Source of the DNA: Platanthera guangdongensis
Taxonomy: Eukaryota; Streptophyta; Magnoliopsida; Asparagales; Orchidaceae
NCBI GenBank assembly: GCA_039583875.1
Contig: CM077166.1
Span: 88,410,564-88,474,563 of the forward strand
Direction of reading: 5' to 3'
DNA length: 64,000 nt
Part shown: positions 22,528-32,476 of the stretch, one piece after another
Layout of the letters: the number at the start of each line of letters is the position of its first letter
How positions within the stretch are numbered: position 1 is the first letter of the stretch
The notes under the pieces: generated by a model
Databases searched by the model: none
The model's input: only the letters and a program-made list of their open reading frames with translations
What the model was told of the DNA's origin: nothing
Program-made: the position numbers and the translations under genes

Positions 22528-23886
22528 TTAGTCCATCCAAATTCTGACATAAGTGAGGTACCTGTAAATTGCTTTTGGTAGAAATCTCTTTCTCCTTGCA
22601 AGACATGTTAGCTTCATCAAATATAACATGGATAGACTCTTCAATTTTAGAGATGATTTATTAAAAGACCTATAGGCTTTGCTTACTTGGGAATATCCTA
22701 GAAAGATTCCCTCTTCATCCTTGGCCTCAAACTTTCTAATATATCTTTTGTTGTTGTTGTGAATATAACATATACATCCAAATACTTTAAAATAATTAAT
22801 TTTAGGTTTCTTCCCTAAAAATAATTCATAGGGAGTCCTATTCTTTAGTCTATGAATTAAACTCATGTTTAGGACATAATTTGCTGTGCTCACAGCCTCT
22901 ACCCAAAAGGTTAGCTGCATGTAAGCATTTGTAAGAAATGTACCTGCAGCTTCAATGAGTGTCCTATTTTTCCTTTCAGCTACCCCATTTTGTTGAGGAA
23001 TTCTAGGAGCTGAGAAGTAATGTCTGGTACCTTCCTTCTCACAGAACTCATGCATAAGAAGAGACTCAAACTCTGTGCCATGATCACTTCTGATCAATGC
23101 AACATGAGTAGAGAACTCAATCTGTATGGTCTTGAGAAAATCTGTAAGAACCTTGAAGGTATCTGACTTAGATCTCAGAAAGGATAACCAAGTGAACCTT
23201 GAGAAGTCATCCACAATAACTAAAGTATAGGATTTCCCTCCCAGGCTTTGTACATCAATGGGTCCAAAGAGATCCATATGTAGTAAATATAAAATCGTAG
23301 GTGAATCACTTTTATTTACAGATTTAAAACTAGATTTAGTTTGCTTGCCTAGTTGACAAGCCCTGCAAAGGCCTTCCTTATTGTAGGGACCAGAAGGTAA
23401 ACCGCTAACAAAGTTGTCTTTTGATAGCCTAACAATGTTTTTCAAGTTTACATGACCTAGCCTTTTATCCCATAAATCATTCTGATTACTAGTTATATTA
23501 AGTAAGCAGATATCAGAAGTGGCCGAAAGAAAATTAACTAAGTATATGTTACCTTGTCTATTCCAAATTACAATAGTTTGGTTTTCTTTATTAGAAACAA
23601 TGCAAGAGGATGAGTTGAAGTGTACCTGATAAACTTCATCACATAACTGACTTATGGAGATGAGGTTATGCTTGAGTCCTCTAACATAAGTTACATTCTT
23701 GAAAGTAACTGCTCCAATCTTCACTTCTCCAAAGCCTTCTGACTGGCCACATTTGGAATCCCCAAACATAACCTTTGGCCCCTGCTTGGACTTGTAGTTT
23801 TGTAAGATGTCCATGCTACCAGTCATGTTTTTGGAGCACCCACTGTCCAGGTACCATGTTTGATTATTTACTGGACAGCTCTTCAC
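22528..23886 (-). CDS. A protease end-integrase (open, 452 codons)
   Basis: The frame is open through YLDSGCSKNMTG (GAG-pre-integrase/protease end), HNLISISQLCD, the zinc finger H...H...CRACQLGKQ, and the core with MDLFGP, a second Asp in SDHGTEF and the Glu in PQQNGVAERKNRTLIE. It ends in the KKPKINYFKVFGC...GIFLGYS region. The 3' end is frameshifted (SLKLKSLSMLYL...). No normal ATG is visible at 23886, where a GTG stands, so the reading must come from upstream Gag. Confidence 0.9.
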   Translation of the reverse strand: MKSCPVNNQTWYLDSGCSKNMTGSMDILQNYKSKQGPKVMFGDSKCGQSEGFGEVKIGAVTFKNVTYVRGLKHNLISISQLCDEVYQVHFNSSSCIVSNKENQTIVIWNRQGNIYLVNFLSATSDICLLNITSNQNDLWDKRLGHVNLKNIVRLSKDNFVSGLPSGPYNKEGLCRACQLGKQTKSSFKSVNKSDSPTILYLLHMDLFGPIDVQSLGGKSYTLVIVDDFSRFTWLSFLRSKSDTFKVLTDFLKTIQIEFSTHVALIRSDHGTEFESLLMHEFCEKEGTRHYFSAPRIPQQNGVAERKNRTLIEAAGTFLTNAYMQLTFWVEAVSTANYVLNMSLIHRLKNRTPYELFLGKKPKINYFKVFGCICYIHNNNKRYIRKFEAKDEEGIFLGYSQVSKAYRSFNKSSLKLKSLSMLYLMKLTCLARRKRFLPKAIYRYLTYVRIWMD

Positions 23887-23899
23887 CTGTAGTGAAATA

Positions 23900-26036
23900 C
23901 AATTAATTATTCTTGACCCAGGTTACCTTGGGTCCATTATTTTGCTGGTATGAGAAGCTAGATATAACAGAAAATTCTGGTTGAGATTTGTATCCTAAAG
24001 GGTGATATCTTCTAGGTGGTATAACCCAATCAGCTACAGGATTAAAAGGTTTCCTCGAATTATTTGAGTGGCTGTTGAAATTACAATTTTTGTTAAGTCT
24101 TTTTGGGTCAATGAATTTTTATGAGTTCATCAACCAGAGTTCGACGAATTGGGTTGAGATCGTTGATCTCTGCCCAGAGAATGAACATATTCATTTTCTG
24201 TGCCCCACATTCGTCGACCTCTGCTCGACGAACCATACAAAGTTCATCGATCGCAGTTAGACGTATAATTATAACTATTGTTTTCGTTCAGAGTTCGTCG
24301 ATCTGGGTTCGACGAACTGGCTGCATTTCGTCGATCTAAGTTTGACGAATTCTGCTGAACCTTGTTTTTACTTAAGGTTTTCTGATTTTTGGTTTTCAGA
24401 CCGATTAATTTGGGAACATTTTCTATTGTTTGTTTATGGTTTATTTTCTCTTTTCCCTTAGCAGAAACAAATTTGATTGGGGTTTTCAGTATGTTTTTCT
24501 TGAGGATGGGGGTCAAACTTGATGAAGCACCCAAGCCTAGCTTGTCATTGAGTCTGGCATTTATAGTGCTTTTGATGTCCATCGGCTTGATGCTTCTTCA
24601 ATTAAGAGTTTCCTCACGTTGTTTAGCCTCACAAAGCTCAGTATTTAACATTATTATTTGTTCATTAGCTAAGGTTAATTCATCTTTTAACCTATTGTTT
24701 TTAGAGTTGACATTCTCTAGGTTTCCTAATTTTTCCCTAAGAGTTTTAATATACTTTTTTGAGTTTATTAAGTCTATACACATTGTTTTAAATTCAAATT
24801 TAAAAGAATCAGAACTGTAATCAAAAGAAGACAATACCTTGTCAGCTTCAGAATCTGAAACTGCTTCATTGTCTGAGTCCTCTTCTTTTGAATGGCTCCT
24901 GGAAGCATCAATTGCCATGAGGCAATCCTCCTTGGCCCTTTCCTCTTCCTCATCTTCACTGGGGCTAGAAGATGTTGATTCTTCTTCAGTCTCACTCCAG
25001 GTTTTAGCCACAAAACCCTTCTCCTTCTTCTTGTATTTGCTGGAAGAAGGTCTGTTGTTGTGTTGTCTCCTGGTATCTTTCTCTCTTCTCTTTTCTTTCT
25101 TCTCTTTTCTTTCTTCTGATTCTCTGGACACTCAGAGATGAAGTGTACAGCTTTCCTGCAACCAAAGCATACCACTTATTTAGTTGGTGTTTTATCATAC
25201 CTTGGTTTGTCATCCGGTCTGGATGACATCCTCCTGAAGTCTTTTTTTGCCAACTTGTAGAATCTTTTGGCAAAAAGACTCATGAGTTCTTCATTTGTTG
25301 AAGGAGTCTCTGTGTCTTCAGCTGCCTTGAAAGTAATGCTATGCTCTTTTCTTGCTGGAGGGGGTGTTCTCTGCTCAGCTGCCTCCCTGGATTAAATCAG
25401 CTGTTCATAGGACTTATGTTTGCCTAATAGAGATTCAGTGGATATCTCATTTAGGCTTCTGGATTCTTTGATAGGTCAAATCCTTGAATCCCATGAGCTT
25501 GGGAAGCACATTAGGATCTTCTCATTCACCCCAGTGAGGGTGATGTCCTTGTCCAAGATTTTTAGCTCATTGATGATTGAGCTTAACCTATTATACATTT
25601 CAGCAACTGACTCAGCTTCCTCTTTCTTGAAATTCTCATATAAGGAAATGAGGTTGGATCTCTTATGCTTTCTTTCATCTGCTGATCCAGCCACCATTTT
25701 GTTTAGTGAATCCCACATGGCTTTGGCTGAAGGGCATTCAGCAACATTTTGGAAGATATCATCTGACATAGTCTGTGCCAGTATGTTTATTTCCTTAACA
25801 TCAGCAACCTTGGCCTTCTTCTGAGGCTTAGTACACTCAGGTGGTGGAACTGCATTTGTGCTTGAGGCTGCTATAGATGTAGAAGCAGTGACTTGAGGAG
25901 GACCTGTCAAGATGGAATTGCAGATATCATCATCAATAGAGTTCATATACAATTTGATTCTTGCCTTCCAGATGGCAAACCTATTTATGTTGCAAACTGG
26001 AGGTCTGGTGCTTGCATAGTCTTTGTTCTGTGCCAT
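23900..26036 (-). pseudogene. A Gag (UBN2-type), fragmented
   Basis: The N-terminal piece 26036-25476 begins MAQNKDYAST and has FAIWKARIKLYM, SAKAMWDSLNKM and VAEMYNRLSSIINEL, the copia Gag core. The piece 25175-24774, in the same frame, opens with the zinc knuckle CFGCRKAVHFISEC; an alternative frame (25131-24598) gives a Glu/Ser-rich and coiled-coil-like region. The last part, 24582-24244, runs through a cluster of TCGACGA motifs. Several stops and frameshifts exist. Confidence 0.8.
24115..24355 (-). repeat. TCGTCGA/TCGACGA inverted pairs inside A gag end
   Basis: At least four pairs occur, e.g. TTCGTCGA-TCTGGGT-TCGACGAA and TTCGTCGACCTCTGCTCGACGAA. This is the motif of A's LTR, here within the gag-pol junction region. 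Confidence 0.8.
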
Positions 26037-26135
26037 TGCCGTGTATATAATCTAAATAAGAATAAATATAAAAGATGAAGTCTGATCTAACACAGGATCT
26101 TTGGTTCAAGGGTTAGCTTGTGTACACTAAGGAAT

Positions 26136-26151
26136 CCAAGCTCTGATACCA
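26136..26151 (-). other. Primer binding site of A (iMet tRNA)
   Basis: The coding strand reads TGGTATCAGAGCTTGG, two bases from the 5' LTR, the usual iMet primer site of copia elements. Bases 26037-26135 are a short leader. Confidence 0.9.
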
Positions 26152-26955
26152 ATTGAAAGAGAGTTGTTAGATCAGGAATACTCTAGAGAGGGGTGAATAG
26201 AGTATTCAGGGTTTATAAAATTTTCTTCTGATTTAATCTAGTACAAGAAAAAAATTAAAACAACAATCCTAACAAACAGCTACAGCACAAAAGCCAAAAG
26301 AAAAGAGCAATCCAGACAACATAAGAATTTATAGTGGTTCCCCTAAACATGGGTACATCCACTCTTCTAACACCCTGGTAGGAATCCACTCAGATTTTTG
26401 ATTAGGTGCCTGACACAAATGAGCTTTTGATCAGGTGATAAAAAACCAATCCTCAAGTCCTTTGATCAGGTGACTTGCAACCAGGAATAACTTTTGAAGT
26501 GAGTTATAACCCTTTATACAGTGGTGGGTGAGAGATGATTGTGTCTTCTCTTTTTTAATATACAACTGAGAAGACTGGTGGATATTTAATTTTAGCACAG
26601 GCTCCCCCTGAGATATAGAATGGTTCAGCTTGAAGAAGCCTTGCTTCAGGGTGATAGGCCTTCAAAAGTACAACCTTGATCAGCAGCTATTCAAGAACTT
26701 CTTTGATAGATAGTGATGTAGTTGTCCTTTTAAGTATCCTGGAGTGTTGAAGACAGAAGACTCTTGATTTTGATTAGGTGTTCTTCTTCTTCAGATAGCT
26801 GATGATCTTCATGAATATGGCTTCTTGTTGTGTCAGAATTCTGTGTTGACAGACATCAGTGAATCTATTGTTTTAGACTGATTATTTTTTTGTCTGTCGT
26901 CCCTCTGTATTGTGTATCTTGTTCTATCTGTCTACAGGAAAAAGAGAGAAAATCG

Positions 26956-26963
26956 CTTTTATA
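26956..26963 (-). promoter_or_regulatory. TATA box of A 5' LTR
   Basis: The + strand cttttata reads TATAAAAG on the coding strand, downstream of the motif cluster. The left LTR copy is altered. Confidence 0.6.
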
Positions 26964-27209
26964 TTTCCTGTCAAAAATGGTCTTTTGAAATTTTGAAATC
27001 CTCTACAATCAATGCTGACGGACTTGAGAATAAATGACTTTTAATTATTTCCCCAACTGTCCCATGGAAAAATGGCAGACAATAATCCTGGAGAAGACCA
27101 TGATCAATGATCTATCTAATGGTTATATTCCAAAGAATATTTGAGAATTAATTACTCAGGAATTATTACAGTAAGAAGGGGGCAGAAGGATGAAAAATAA
27201 CTAAGTCTG

Positions 27210-27785
27210 GATTCGTCGAGCTGATAACAGAAATCGTTGAGCTGATTTCACAGTTCATCGAGTTGAGTCACTGAGTTCGTCGACCGGATGACTTCTGTTC
27301 ATCGAGCTGAGTTCCAATATCATCGAGCAGAGAGCAGAACTATATTCTCTAGAAACTTTGACTTTTCTGTGTATGGAGTTTGTCGAGCTGATATCCGGTT
27401 TCGTCGACTGAAGTTCAGCAAAATATTTCTCGACTTAGAATAATTTCAGATGCTTCTGGATGAAGGTATTGAAGTGAAGTATCTAGAATTCGTCATCCTA
27501 ACTCCTAAGAATTGATTTTGTCGAGCTGAGGACCACTTAACTGCTGCTGGATAACTCTAGCTATTGTGGTCACAGTTCATCGAGATGAGAATCAAGTTTC
27601 ACGACCAAAGTCTGACTCTCGACTTAGAATAAAGAGATGTTTTCTGATCTTAAAGTGTTGAAGTATAGTATCCAAAGTTTGTCGAACTGAGTACCAAGTT
27701 CGTCGAGCTCAGCTCAGAGAATTTACTCTGAGATCATCGAGCTGAGCACGACTATCGTCGAGCAGAGTTCGACGATAGTCGAACT
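27210..27785 (-). repeat. TTCGTCGAGCTGA motif cluster in A 5' LTR
   Basis: This is the counterpart of 16940-17505 with more base changes. A TCGTCGAGCAGAGTTCGACGA inverted pair is clear near 27760. Confidence 0.85.
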
Positions 27786-27976
27786 CATTTTACTTGGTGT
27801 TTTGAAAAACTCTAAGCCTTGAGTCTCTAACAGTCTTGTTGATCGTTGGTGCATGTGATGTTGATTCTAAGGACTTGGCCTAGACTCTAGGACACAACCA
27901 TGACCCTGGCTTTACATTTTGGGTCATATGATCCAAACTTAGTGAACCTAGCCCAAATCTTACTAGGGATCCAACA

Positions 27977-28041
27977 CAAGGCCCAAAATGCGCAGTGTTC
28001 TAATTCTATGGGTAAATGGCACGATTTTCCATAAACCAACC
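27977..28041 (-). pseudogene. 65-bp slice of E integrase between A and B
   Basis: Bases 27977-27981 are A's TSD and 28037-28041 are B's TSD. The coding strand between them reads LVYGKSCHLPIELEHCAFWAL-like codons, the typical stretch after the integrase core, in frame with 51511-51817 on one side and 15869 on the other. It proves both copia elements entered the same gene. Confidence 0.9.
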
Positions 28042-28365
28042 TGAAAGATATTGTACCTAAACACCTAGAGGGGGGGGGGGTGAATAGGTGACTTGAATCT
28101 TTTTAACATTTTAGGCAGCAATCAGATAATATCACAGAATTCTAGCTACTTTATCACAGCACACATTTAGCAATCACAGAATTTCACAGTACACAGTAGA
28201 CACACAGTTTTATAGTGGTTCCCCAAGGTTTGGGTACATCCACTTTCCCCCTTCGCCTATCTAGCAGTGTACTAGATTCGGCCAAACTTCTCCACTATCT
28301 CAGAACCCCAAAATAGGTCCCTACACCTCAGGCCCAAGGCCCTACAACTCAGCTTCTTCACAAAG

Positions 28366-28430
28366 CCTACACTCAGCCACCAAGGCCTACACTCAGCCAC
28401 CAAGGCCTACACTCAGAGATTTAAATCTTC
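28366..28430 (-). repeat. 20-bp tandem repeat in B LTR leader
   Basis: The unit cctacactcagccaccaagg appears about three times here and four times in the other LTR (49805-49875). Confidence 0.85.
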
Positions 28431-28885
28431 TACACTCAGGCACTCAAGCCCTACACTCAGCCTTTATAATTACAGGCTTACAAGACTCAGATCCCAAAGG
28501 ATCCTACAAGATAAAATGAATACAAAAATTGTAACTTAACAACTTAGAGAAAAGAGAGAAGAGTTGTGAGTTTCTTGATGAGTTCTTGGAAGAACTCAGC
28601 TGGAATCAATCTGACTTGGCTTTCTTCAAAGCTTCTTGAATGTAGAACTCAATAAGATTGACCTCTTCTGCAGTTGATCCTTGATCTCTGCTACTTAAGA
28701 TTCAGAATAAATCTGAACCCTTCTTCTCAGCCTGGTTCCAACGGCTGATTTCTTGGATGGAGCTCTCTCTCTCCAACTTCTTAGATCTTCACTTGATAGC
28801 TAAATCTTCTTTGTATTACTTGATGTGTTGATCTTCTAATCAATCTGAACAACTTCAACAACAGTTTCTGTAGACTGTATAAGCC

Positions 28886-28893
28886 TATTTATA
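28886..28893 (-). promoter_or_regulatory. TATA box of B 3' LTR
   Basis: The coding strand reads TATAAATAGGC, downstream of the TGTCGACAC array. Confidence 0.75.
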
Positions 28894-29024
28894 GGCCTTC
28901 TTCATGGTAACCGGATGGTCCGGTTCATAACTGACTTCTAACAACTCTGACACGTGCTGTAGACCGGCTGGGATGGCAGCTGTCAAGTCATCCAGTCAGT
29001 TCTTGAAAATTCTATAACTGTCTG

Positions 29025-29670
29025 CAAGTGTCGAGACTATCTGTCTTTAAGTGTCGACACTTATAGACCAAGTGTCGACACAAGTTGTCTAAGTGTCGAC
29101 ACTAGCCTACAAGGTGTCGACACAACTCCTTGTGTTGTAGATTTTATATCTCGACACTGCTTCTTCTTCATGTATCGACACTGATAATGTGTGTCGACAC
29201 AAGTCCTTGTACTTCAGTATTTTGCTGAATTCTTCTAGGTGTCGACACAACACCTTTGTGTCGACACATCTTCATGTGTTGAACTTCGCTGAGTGTCGAC
29301 ACTTCTTCTTGGTGTCGACACATGTCTTCAGTGTTGATACTTGCTGAGTGTCGACACAGCTCCTTGTGTCGACACATTCTTCTTCTGTCGAGTCTCTGGC
29401 TGTGTGTCGACACAGCCTCCAAGTTTCGACACTTTCTGATGTAGACATAGTTTCTCTGGGTGTCGACACAACTGCTAAGTGTCGACACTGCTTCACTGCA
29501 CTTTTCTTCATTGAGTGTCGACCAGCTCCTTGTGTCGACACTTTCTGTCTCGTGTCGACTCTGCATTCCTGGTGTCGACACAATGACTCCAAGTGTCGAC
29601 ACTGCTTGCCTGGGTGTCGACACAAGTCTTCTTAAGTGTCGACACTTTCCCTTTGCGTGTCGACACATGG
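29025..29670 (-). repeat. TGTCGACAC palindrome array in B 3' LTR
   Basis: About 20 perfect GTGTCGACAC-type palindromes, with degenerate ones, recur every 20-30 bp in U3, upstream of the TATA box in transcription direction. Confidence 0.95.
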
Positions 29671-29811
29671 ACTTAGAAACTTTTCCATCTTTTCTGCAAA
29701 TACTTAACCTGCACAAGTGAACTCAAAACACATCAAATACATTTTGATGTATATCATTGAGTTGGGTGAGGCTTCTTCAAATCAGGTACATTTAAACTAA
29801 TGTACCCAACA

Positions 29812-29823
29812 ATCTCCCCCTAT
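29812..29823 (-). other. Polypurine tract of B
   Basis: ATAGGGGGAGAT on the coding strand adjoins the LTR start TGTTGGG. The 280 bp from here to the ORF3 end (30102) hold no other feature I can see. Confidence 0.88.
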
Positions 29824-30101
29824 TTGGAGAAGTCATAACCCTTAGTCAATGATATACACCATTTATAATAAAATTACAAAATGATGTAAGGCAGGATTAT
29901 ATATTGCAGGACAAACATAAACATGTATCAATCACACATGTATACATAGACATCAACACAGAACAATTATGAAACAAATTTATCACATAGTAAATTTATC
30001 ACACAGACATTGTTCTAATAGCTTGTCATATTCATATTTCCAAAAGTTTACAGAATGTTAACATCAAAAGATTACATAGTAAACTTAAGAAAATTTCAAT
30101 T

Positions 30102-32471
30102 CTATTTCTGTTCAGCCTCTTTGATCACTATCCCTTTTCCAGACTGAATCTTGGCTTGCATAGGAACTTCAGCAGCTTCAGTATCAATAGGTTTCTTCCC
30201 TTTCAGCTCCTTCTTCTTAAGTTCCTCAGCTTTAATCTTTTGCCTTTCAAAATAATGATAAGGCTTGGGAAAGTATTTGCTAGACTCCTGGGCAGTAGGA
30301 GGTAGCTTTCCCAACTTGGCCTTTCTTCTGTATTGGACTATGGCTTCTTGCCTTGTCTCATGTTTCCTCCATTCAAGTTCAGAAAACCATTTATTTCTGT
30401 CTTGTATATTATCTTTTGCAGCTTTCCATGCAGTTAAGATAATATTTCTTGAAGTAGGGCTCCACTGCTCAAAGTCTGGTCTTTGTTCAGCTTGCTCCCT
30501 GAACCTCTTCTTAGACAATCTGGTTTCTTCTTCTTTCTGTAGAGCTTCTTGCATAGCTTCAGATATTAGCTGAACAACCTTTTCTAGGATAACCTTCTGA
30601 GTACCATCAGGTGGACTATACATGGTCTGAATATCAGCATGTACCATTTCAAAATCTGGTGGAGGATAGATAACTTGAGCTACTTCAGGTTACTCACCTC
30701 TAAGATATGTAGGGTTAATTCCAGATTCTGCAACATTATCATCATCACAAAGAGGAGCATATCCAAGAGTAGCTCTGATAGAATTAGAAATCCATTTAGC
30801 ATGATCAGAGCTGGCTTTGACTAACACTCTCTCCCCCTTTATAACTTCTCTAACCATGTGATCCCTCAGATCATCCTTTTGAAATCTTATTTGGGCATCC
30901 AAATAGTTGACTCCGTCTTTAAAGTAAGGTTTCAACCTTTGGAGTTTGTCAGTTATGATCTTCTGAGAGTCTTGTATGGCAGTCTTAACAGCAGTTATTT
31001 CTTCTTGGAAGGCTTTGTCAAATTCTGCTTTAGCAGTAGCAGTAGCTGGAGTCTGCCCTGCAGCTAGATTCTTCATCTCTGTGACTATGGTATTGTGAGA
31101 TGCTGTCAAGTTATCATTCATCCTGATCTGATTCTCTAGTACATAGCCTTGCTTGACTTCAAGTTCATCCACTTGAGCTTTTATCTTTTTCTTGATGAGT
31201 TGCTAGATAGACTACTGCATTCCCTCCCTTGTGGAAGTAGTCAGTCATCTCCTTCTTATCGAGATTCATCTCAAATCTTATGGACTTTATGTTCTGTGCC
31301 AGATCAAATTGAAGAGACTTCTGTCCTTCATCTACATACTTTTCAATGGCTTGCCTGTGCTCATCAAGCTTTATCTGCATAGTAACCATAAGAGCACTAT
31401 AATCTATTGATGGTGCTGGCTGAATTGTAGGCTGTGGTGCTATGGTTTGTAATGCCTTCTTATAACTCTTGCTCCTTCTTCTGAATACCTGAAATTTCTT
31501 TTTCTTTGCCCTTGTTGCCTCCTCATCTTCAGAAGCTGAGGAGCTAGCAATTTCTACCCTCTCCTTAGGGCTTGGAGGGAACACCTTCTGCACTTCTGGT
31601 GCCTTTTGAGGCTCTTGCCTTGCAGGTTCTTCATGAACTTTTGCTCCCCCTCAATTTGAGCATTCTCTTCTTCAGCAGCTGTACTTTATTTTCCAAAGTC
31701 TTCTTGATCCAGATTAAGAAATAGATCTTCCATAGTAAATTCTTGTGGAGAATGAGCTGGAGAAACTCTTGGCTCATCAACCACTGGATCAGATACAACT
31801 TGAACTGTAACAGATGTGTCCTCTATGACAACATCTGGGACTTGACCATGAATCTGAGTTTGCTGATTGTCATAATTTAGGGAATCAGACAATACATTAT
31901 CCATTATAGGGAAATCTAAAGCATTAAGCTCAGTGATTACCTCAAGGATGATATTGGTTGCTTGCTCACTCTCAAGAGGAGTTGGCTCTTCCAGTACTAG
32001 TAGCTCCCCCTGGACTGAATCTTGGTGTAAGGGGCTAGCTTGTGGTAGCTCCCCCTGCTTTTCAGCAACAACTTGTTGAGCTGAAGTCTTCTCAACAATC
32101 CCTTCTTCATGCTCATCAGATGAGAAAACAACTTGCTCTTCACTCCCAGAGCTGCTAGTTGACTCTTAAGCCACTGGGGCAATTTTCTTCTTCTTCTTGT
32201 GTGGGGTTTCTTTCTCAGGAGTAGGCATATCCTTTGTCAAAACTCTGTCCCATCTTGAGAAGATTCTCATGTCCATTCTTCTCATGTGGTTGATTTTACT
32301 GCCAGCAGCTTGACTCATAATTTCTGGTATAATACCAACAAGGTATAGACTTAAGATCCTGCCCAAGTTGGGTTTCATCAGGCTCTCCTTGATCTTCTCA
32401 AAGATCACTACAGACCAGTCAGTTTTCAGGCTGAAGATTATCCTGGTCATAATGCTGAACATATGGGCTGA
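30102..32471 (-). pseudogene. B ORF3, C-terminal part (after element C)
   Basis: This continues 43652-43188 in the same frame once C and one TSD copy are removed. Segments in order: 32462-32166 (IFSLKTDWSVVIFEKIKES..., then a Lys-rich end), a Ser/Glu-rich part (31904-31686), a Lys/Arg-rich then helical part (31593-31165, other frame), a long helical region rich in Gln, Lys and Glu (31172-30690) and a Lys/Glu-rich end with WKAAKDNIQDR (30647-30102). Most pieces share one frame, broken by stops and at least one local frame change. The predicted character is a basic, coiled-coil protein; no catalytic motif or clear transmembrane segment was seen. Possibly a Sirevirus env-like product. Confidence 0.65.
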
Positions 32472-32476
32472 TACCC

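Larger units (their letters stand above)
15870..27976 (-). mobile_element. A: Sirevirus-like Ty1/copia element with ORF3
   Basis: LTRs at 15870-17694 and 26154-27976 are flanked by the 5-bp duplication caagg (15865-15869 and 27977-27981). The PBS is TGGTATCAGAGCTTGG. The order on the minus strand is Gag, PR-IN, RT-RH and a further ORF3, i.e. the copia order with a Sirevirus-type extra gene. The LTRs differ by several percent with indels, and all genes are broken. It sits in E's integrase, 65 bp from B. Confidence 0.93.
26154..27976 (-). repeat. 5' LTR of A
   Basis: It runs from TGAAAGAGAGTTGTTAG at 26154 to ...GGGATCCAACA at 27976. The motif cluster lies at about 27210-27785. A TATAAAAG box on the coding strand (26956-26963) follows it in transcription direction. 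Confidence 0.92.
28042..29811 (-). repeat. 3' LTR of B (1770 bp)
   Basis: It runs from TGAAAGATATTGTACC to ...GTACCCAACA. It is 255 bp shorter than the other LTR: one 20-bp unit (gcctacactcagccaccaag) is missing, and about 235 bp are missing between two similar TGTCGACAC repeats. The TATAAATAGG box is at 28886-28893. Confidence 0.94.

Noticed and set aside
23887..23926. Intron at the copia A gag-pol boundary (CAAG|GTAACC...CTACAG|GTG)
   Set aside because: Only 40 nt, below plant intron size, and it does not join the frames. In B a CAG|G acceptor-like site (47321-47326) has no donor at a usable distance.
29025..29670. CRISPR-like array (short palindromic repeat with 15-25 bp spacers)
   Set aside because: Spacing is irregular, the repeat is only about 9-10 bp, the array is duplicated in both LTRs of a plant retrotransposon, and no cas genes exist.
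30102..31593. A host coiled-coil gene
   Set aside because: It lies between B's pol and PPT, in B's orientation, in frame with the ORF3 start beyond C, and A has a homologue at the same place.
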